NCBI GenBank assembly: GCA_022340585.1
Contig: JAJDNS010000063.1
Location: 1-58,985, forward strand
Direction: 5' to 3'
Source of the DNA: Acidobacteriota bacterium
Lineage (GTDB): Bacteria; Acidobacteriota; Vicinamibacteria; Fen-336
Length of the DNA stretch: 58,985 nt
Shown: positions 52,360 through 58,985 of the stretch, piece after piece
Numbering within the stretch: the stretch's first letter is position 1
Layout: every line of letters starts with the position of its first letter
The notes under the pieces: model-generated
Database searches by the model: none
What the model saw: the letters and a program-made list of their open reading frames with translations, nothing else
Told to the model about the DNA's origin: nothing
Translations under genes and position numbers: made by a program

Positions 52360-54149
52360 CTCCGCCGCCAGCCGGTTCGGCCAAACCACCGGCTCACCTC
52401 CTCGCGGGGGACGCGCACCACGGTGGGCCGCCCGTGGGGGCACAGCGTCGGGTGCGCGGTCTGGAGCAGGTCGCGCACGATCGCGGACATCGACTCCCGG
52501 TTCAGCGCCTGCCCGGCCCGGACCGCCGAGTGGCAGGCCAGGGTGGCCGCGAGGCGGTCGCGGGTGCCGGCCACCGCCCAGCCCGCCTCTTCCCGGTCGG
52601 CCAGGTCCCGCAGGATCCGCTCGAGGGCGGGGCCCGGGTCCTTCTGGCCGAGGATCGCGGGCACCGCGCTGAGCCGGGTCGACCCTCCGCCGAAGCCCTC
52701 CACGTCGAACCCCAGCTCCCGCAGCGTCTCCCCGTGGTCGGCGAGCACCGGCCTCAGCTCCGGAGGTAGCTCGAGAACGAGGGGGGTGATCAGCCCCTGG
52801 GACCGCACGGCGTGGCGGCCGGCCCGGTCCAGCAGACGCTCGAAGCGCACCCGCTCGTGGGCAGTGTGTTGATCGACGAGAACGAGCTCGTCCCCGTCGC
52901 TCGCCACGATGTACGTGAGCCGGTGCTGCCCGAGGATCACGGGGACCGGGGCCTCCACCCCCGGCGCGGCGCCCTCGGCCTCCGCCACCCGGTCCGGCGG
53001 CCCCGCCGCGCCCCCCCATTCGATCTCCGAGCCGGAAGCCTCCCCCGACCCCCGGTCGAGAAACGTGCCGACCGCCGCCGCGGCGCGCCCGGCCACGCCG
53101 GTCGCCTCTCCCCGCCCCGCAGCGACCTCCACCCGCGGCAGCTCGCGCACGCCCTCTCCGAGCGCCTGGCGGACCGCCCGCTCCACCGCCGCCCACACCG
53201 TGCGTCCGTCGGCGAAGCGGACCTCGGTCTTCGCGGGGTGGACGTTCACGTCCACCACGTGGGGCGGCACCTCGACGAACAGGAAGGCCTCGAAGCCCCG
53301 GTCCCCTCCCCCGACGGCCCGGAACGCCTGTGACACCGCCTTGGCCAGGGCCCGGTCCCGGACCGGGCGCCGGTTCACGAACAGACGCAGCGACGGACGT
53401 GACGGGCGGGGCCGGTCCGGCCGGGACACGAATCCACGCACCGCGGCCCAGTCCGCGCCCCCCTCCACCGGCACGAGGTCCTCGAGGAGCCGGTCCCCGA
53501 ACAGCTGGAAGAGGCGCGCGGCCAGCCCGTCGGCGGGCGGGGCCTCGATGAGGCGACGCCCCCCCGACCTGAGAAAGAAGCCGGTCTGCGGCCGGGCCAG
53601 GGACAGCAGCGTCACCGCTTCCGCCACGTGCCCGGCCTCGGTGGACGCCGCCCGCAGGAACTTGCGACGGGCGGGCACCGCCCCAAAGAGGTCGCGCACC
53701 TCCACCGTGGTCCCTCGCGGGTGGCCGACGTCGCGAAGGTGGAGGCGACGGCCGTGGCTCACCGCGATCTCGGTCCCGGCCTCGGTCTCGCCTTCGCGGG
53801 TCCGGAGCACCAGCTCGGACACGGCGGCGATCGACGGAAGCGCCTCCCCCCGAAAGCCGTGGGTCGCGATGGCCTGCAGGTCGTCCAGGGTCCGCAGCTT
53901 GGACGTGGCGTGGCGCTCGAGGGCCAGCTCGGTGTCGGCGCGGCTCATCCCCCGCCCGTCGTCCCGGACCCGGACGAGCCCGGCCCCCCCTCCTTCGATG
54001 TCCACGTGGACGCTCCGCGCCCCCGCGTCGAGGGCGTTCTCGACGAGCTCCTTCACGACGGAGGCCGGCCGCTCCACGACCTCGCCGGCCTGGATCTTGT
54101 TGACGAGCTCTTCGGGCAGACGCTCGACCTGACGTTCGACTGCGCTCAG
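52356..54149 (-). CDS. mutL: DNA mismatch repair protein MutL, probable CTG start
   Basis: A 597-residue MutL. The N-terminal GHKL ATPase has LPEELVNKIQAGEVVERPASVVKELVENALDAGA, VRDDGRGM, THGFRGEALPSIAAV and GTTVEVRDLF. The dimerisation domain carries the endonuclease motifs: DQHTAHERVRFE, ACHSAVRAG and CPHGRPTVVRVP. A nicking MutL fits an organism without MutH. No ATG, GTG or TTG lies near the conserved N-terminus. CTG at 54149 has GAGGAGG 4 nt upstream and puts nine residues before RLPEEL, the normal MutL layout. The next ATG (54215) adds 22 unlike residues and has no ribosome site. Confidence 0.93.
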   Translation of the reverse strand: MSAVERQVERLPEELVNKIQAGEVVERPASVVKELVENALDAGARSVHVDIEGGGAGLVRVRDDGRGMSRADTELALERHATSKLRTLDDLQAIATHGFRGEALPSIAAVSELVLRTREGETEAGTEIAVSHGRRLHLRDVGHPRGTTVEVRDLFGAVPARRKFLRAASTEAGHVAEAVTLLSLARPQTGFFLRSGGRRLIEAPPADGLAARLFQLFGDRLLEDLVPVEGGADWAAVRGFVSRPDRPRPSRPSLRLFVNRRPVRDRALAKAVSQAFRAVGGGDRGFEAFLFVEVPPHVVDVNVHPAKTEVRFADGRTVWAAVERAVRQALGEGVRELPRVEVAAGRGEATGVAGRAAAAVGTFLDRGSGEASGSEIEWGGAAGPPDRVAEAEGAAPGVEAPVPVILGQHRLTYIVASDGDELVLVDQHTAHERVRFERLLDRAGRHAVRSQGLITPLVLELPPELRPVLADHGETLRELGFDVEGFGGGSTRLSAVPAILGQKDPGPALERILRDLADREEAGWAVAGTRDRLAATLACHSAVRAGQALNRESMSAIVRDLLQTAHPTLCPHGRPTVVRVPREEVSRWFGRTGWRRS

Positions 54150-54348
54150 ACGACCTCCTCGGTCAGCGTGGAGGCAACGGACCCGGAAGGACGCGCAGTC
54201 GAACCCAGATCGCATGCGGCGAAGCGACAGCAGCGCCCCCGCACCCCGGGAGGCATTCCCCGGCCCCGGCCCCCAGACTGAAACTGCGCCGAGAACCTCT
54301 CAAAGAGGCACGTGTTTCACGAAACGAAGACGGAAACGGAAACGGAAA

Positions 54349-54380
54349 GAGGCTCGACGGGCCGAGGCCCGTCGAGCCTC
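54349..54380 (-). terminator. Rho-independent terminator of ppdK
   Basis: A near-perfect 15-nt inverted repeat (54349-54363 with 54366-54380, GAGGCTCGACGGGCC and its complement) is followed on the minus strand by a T-rich run (TTTCCGTTTCCGTTTCCG, about 54331-54348). It begins just beyond the ppdK stop at 54387. The T-run comes from a short ACGGAA tandem repeat on the plus strand. The 171-nt gap to the mutL side holds nothing else. Confidence 0.85.
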
Positions 54381-54386
54381 GACCAA

Positions 54387-57221
<2,835 letters not shown>

Positions 57222-57235
57222 GAGCTACCTCCGAA

Positions 57236-58985
57236 CTAGAGCTTGGATATGTCAGCGATGCGATAGAAGAGGGACAGCGTGTCCCTGAGAAGTGCGAGGC
57301 GGTTGCCCCGGATTCTCGGGTCCTCCGCCATCACCAGAACGTCGTCGAAGAAGCGGTCCACGGGCCCTCTGAGACCCGCGAGCCCGCGCAGGCGCGTCTC
57401 GTCGTCGCCGGCGGCGGCCGCCGCCGACGCCACCGCGCGGGACAGCGCCCGCTCGGCTTCGTCTTCGAACAGTCCCGGGTCCACCTGGGGAGCCGGCTGC
57501 TGCTGCGAGAGGATGTTCCTCGCCCGCTTGAAGGCGGAGGCGAGGGCCTCGAAGTCTTCGCGGGAGTCGGCCCGCACCCGGTTGAGGGCGGCCGCGCGCT
57601 CGGCCGCGTCTTTGGGGTCGGCCAGGGCCCGGACCGCCACCGCGTCGTTCCCCGGCTCGTCCGCCTGGAGCACCGCGCGCACCTCCTCCGGCGGGAGCCC
57701 CCGGGCCTCGAGCAGGTACTGGAATCGCTCGAGGAGGAACTGGGTCAGTGCCGACAGAACCTCCTCCCGCGGCCGCTTCAGCCCGTCCCCGTAGCCGTCG
57801 ACCGCGGCCGCGGCCAGGTCCTGGAGGTCGGGGCGGGGCTCGGAGGCCCCGGGGCGCCAGAAATCCAGCACGAGGCGGACCGCGGCCTGCCCCGCCCGGC
57901 GCAGGCCGAAGGGGTCCCGGCTTCCGGTGGGGACCTCGCCGATCCCGAGGTAGCCGGCCAGCGTGTCGAGCTTGTCGGCGAGGGCGACCGCGGCGAAGAC
58001 CCGCGACTCGGCGTCCCGGCCGGCGAGCTCGGCCGCCGGCGCCGCGTCCTCCTCCACGGCTACCGGGTGGTAGTGCCAGCGGACGGCGGTGGACACCTCG
58101 GGCGCCGCGCCTTCGGCCTCGAGGTAGACGCCGCCCATGACGCCCTGCAGCTCGGGGAACTCGCCGACCATCAGGGTCGTGAGGTCGGCCTTGGCCAGCC
58201 GGGCGGCCTCCTCGGCGGAGGCCCGGGCCCGGGAGTCGAGGAGCCCCCGCTCCCCCATCACCCCGACCAGGCGAGCCATGCGCTCCGCCTTGTCCCGGTA
58301 GGTGCCGAGCCCCCGGTGGAAGGTCACGCCGGCGAGGTCGTCGACGCGTGTCGCGAGCGCCCGCTTGCGGTCCTCGTTGAGGAAGAAGGCCCCGTCGCGC
58401 AACCGGGCCACCACCACCCGCTCCATGCCCCGCACGATCTCCGGGGCCGACGCCCCGTCGCCGTTCACCACTGCCGCGAACCGCGCCACCCGACCGTCCC
58501 CGTCGCGGAGCGGAATGTACTTCTGGTGGTGGCGGAGCACGGTCTCGAGCACCTCCAGGGGAAGCGAGCGGAACTCGTTGGGCACGTTCCCGGCCACAAC
58601 GGTGGGGTACTCGACGAGATCGCGCCACTCTCGCCGCAGGCCCTGGTCGTCGACCTCGTCCCCCCCGGCGGCGGCTCTCAGCCCCTCCTCCACGCGTCTC
58701 TCGCGCTCGGCGGGGTCGAGGATGACGAAGCGCCGGCGGAGACCCTCCGCGAGACTCGCGAAGGAGGTCACGGCCAGGGGCCGGCCGGCCTCCTCCCGGG
58801 GCAGGAAGCGGTGTCCCCGCGAGCTCGAGCCGCTCTCGACGATGGGAGCGCCCTTCTCACCGTTCTCGATGCCGTGGACCACGAAGGGCACGACCTCGCC
58901 ATCGAGGATCACGATCATCCAGCGAATGGGTCGGCCGAAGGGAAACGCTCCCCGCCCGTCGTCCAGCCACGCGTCCCAGCTCATC
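57236..58985 (-). CDS. glyS: Glycyl-tRNA synthetase beta subunit (partial, 5' end outside window)
   Basis: About 582 C-terminal residues of an enzyme normally near 690; the frame is open to the window edge, and the Met at 58984 is internal (family context RPIRWMIVILDGEVVPF). Other GlyS marks: GHRFL, EWRDLVEYPTVVAGNVPNEFRSLPLEVLETVLRHHQKY, FLNEDRK, LADKLDTLAGYLGIGEVPTGSRDPFGLRRA, and the C-terminal DALR anticodon-binding domain. It works as alpha2beta2 with GlyQ, which should lie just beyond the window edge. It is followed by ppdK with 14 nt between. Confidence 0.95.
   Translation of the reverse strand, partial: MSWDAWLDDGRGAFPFGRPIRWMIVILDGEVVPFVVHGIENGEKGAPIVESGSSSRGHRFLPREEAGRPLAVTSFASLAEGLRRRFVILDPAERERRVEEGLRAAAGGDEVDDQGLRREWRDLVEYPTVVAGNVPNEFRSLPLEVLETVLRHHQKYIPLRDGDGRVARFAAVVNGDGASAPEIVRGMERVVVARLRDGAFFLNEDRKRALATRVDDLAGVTFHRGLGTYRDKAERMARLVGVMGERGLLDSRARASAEEAARLAKADLTTLMVGEFPELQGVMGGVYLEAEGAAPEVSTAVRWHYHPVAVEEDAAPAAELAGRDAESRVFAAVALADKLDTLAGYLGIGEVPTGSRDPFGLRRAGQAAVRLVLDFWRPGASEPRPDLQDLAAAAVDGYGDGLKRPREEVLSALTQFLLERFQYLLEARGLPPEEVRAVLQADEPGNDAVAVRALADPKDAAERAAALNRVRADSREDFEALASAFKRARNILSQQQPAPQVDPGLFEDEAERALSRAVASAAAAAGDDETRLRGLAGLRGPVDRFFDDVLVMAEDPRIRGNRLALLRDTLSLFYRIADISKL

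Noticed and set aside
54331..54348. ACGGAA tandem repeat as a phase-variation tract
   Set aside because: Only about three units, outside any coding sequence; it is better explained as the T-rich tail of the ppdK terminator.

Overview
The window is very GC-rich, densely coded bacterial DNA. The nearest fit is Acidobacteriota: a TonB-dependent receptor C-terminus of the type common there, a pilus/secretion operon whose secretin ends in a cohesin-like domain, the futalosine menaquinone pathway, a GlyS-type glycyl-tRNA synthetase and an MglA GTPase with a long tail. The phylum call is inference from gene content. Myxococcota and Gemmatimonadota are less likely alternatives. I see no prophage, CRISPR array, transposase gene or rRNA. 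Most of the window is chromosomal housekeeping or envelope DNA, and the unusual material lies in operon composition and in short repeats.

Layout. 1-950: 3' end of a TonB receptor, a strong terminator and a CATCCTGAG-type palindromic repeat. 950-4066 (minus): mqnE-mqnA-mqnC, three futalosine-pathway genes with overlapping ends. 4188-6141 (plus): an M23 peptidase and a secreted STN-like protein. 6152-16619 (minus): an eleven-gene type IV filament operon running pilC/gspF, pilB/gspE, pilM, pilN, pilO, two gspG-like prepilins, secretin, Ig-like lipoprotein, lytic transglycosylase and a third prepilin-like gene. 16686-20185 (minus): histidine kinase, OmpR-type regulator and SpoIIE-type phosphatase. 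20323-24803: smpB, a short-chain dehydrogenase, a Sel1-repeat protein, tRNA-Arg(CCG), a DUF5674 gene pair and a chalcone-isomerase-like secreted protein. 24804-25255: two 132-bp direct repeats flanking a palindromic element.

25251-26033: a GT2 glycosyltransferase. 26094-29609: three ArsA/Get3-family ATPases plus a 72-residue protein in one overlapping operon. 29674-31325: a small beta-barrel protein and the MglA-like GTPase. 31326-31746: a second copy of the palindromic element and other repeats. 31747-35639 (minus): a lipoprotein, a hypothetical protein and two paralogous GT4 glycosyltransferases. 35866-45787 (plus): comM, M23 peptidase, secA, guaB, a two-domain lipoprotein and a radical SAM/SPASM protein. 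45820-51330 (minus): uppP, nnrDE, tsaE, a sulfatase-fold lipoprotein and a DUF4388/TPR protein. 51493-54149: a PLP aminotransferase convergent with mutL. 54387-58985 (minus): glyS (cut by the window end) followed by ppdK.

How genes work together. Start codons overlap upstream stops by 4 nt (ATGA, GTGA or TTGA) in almost every operon, which indicates translational coupling. The filament operon supplies an inner-membrane platform (PilC, PilMNO), an assembly ATPase, prepilins, an outer-membrane secretin and a peptidoglycan-cutting enzyme, so it could build a complete envelope-spanning machine apart from a prepilin peptidase and a retraction ATPase. The best candidates for something undescribed are this filament/secretion operon, the ArsA triple operon, the DUF5674 pair, and a 35-nt structured repeat found three times (twice around the prepilin genes and once in the aminotransferase leader).
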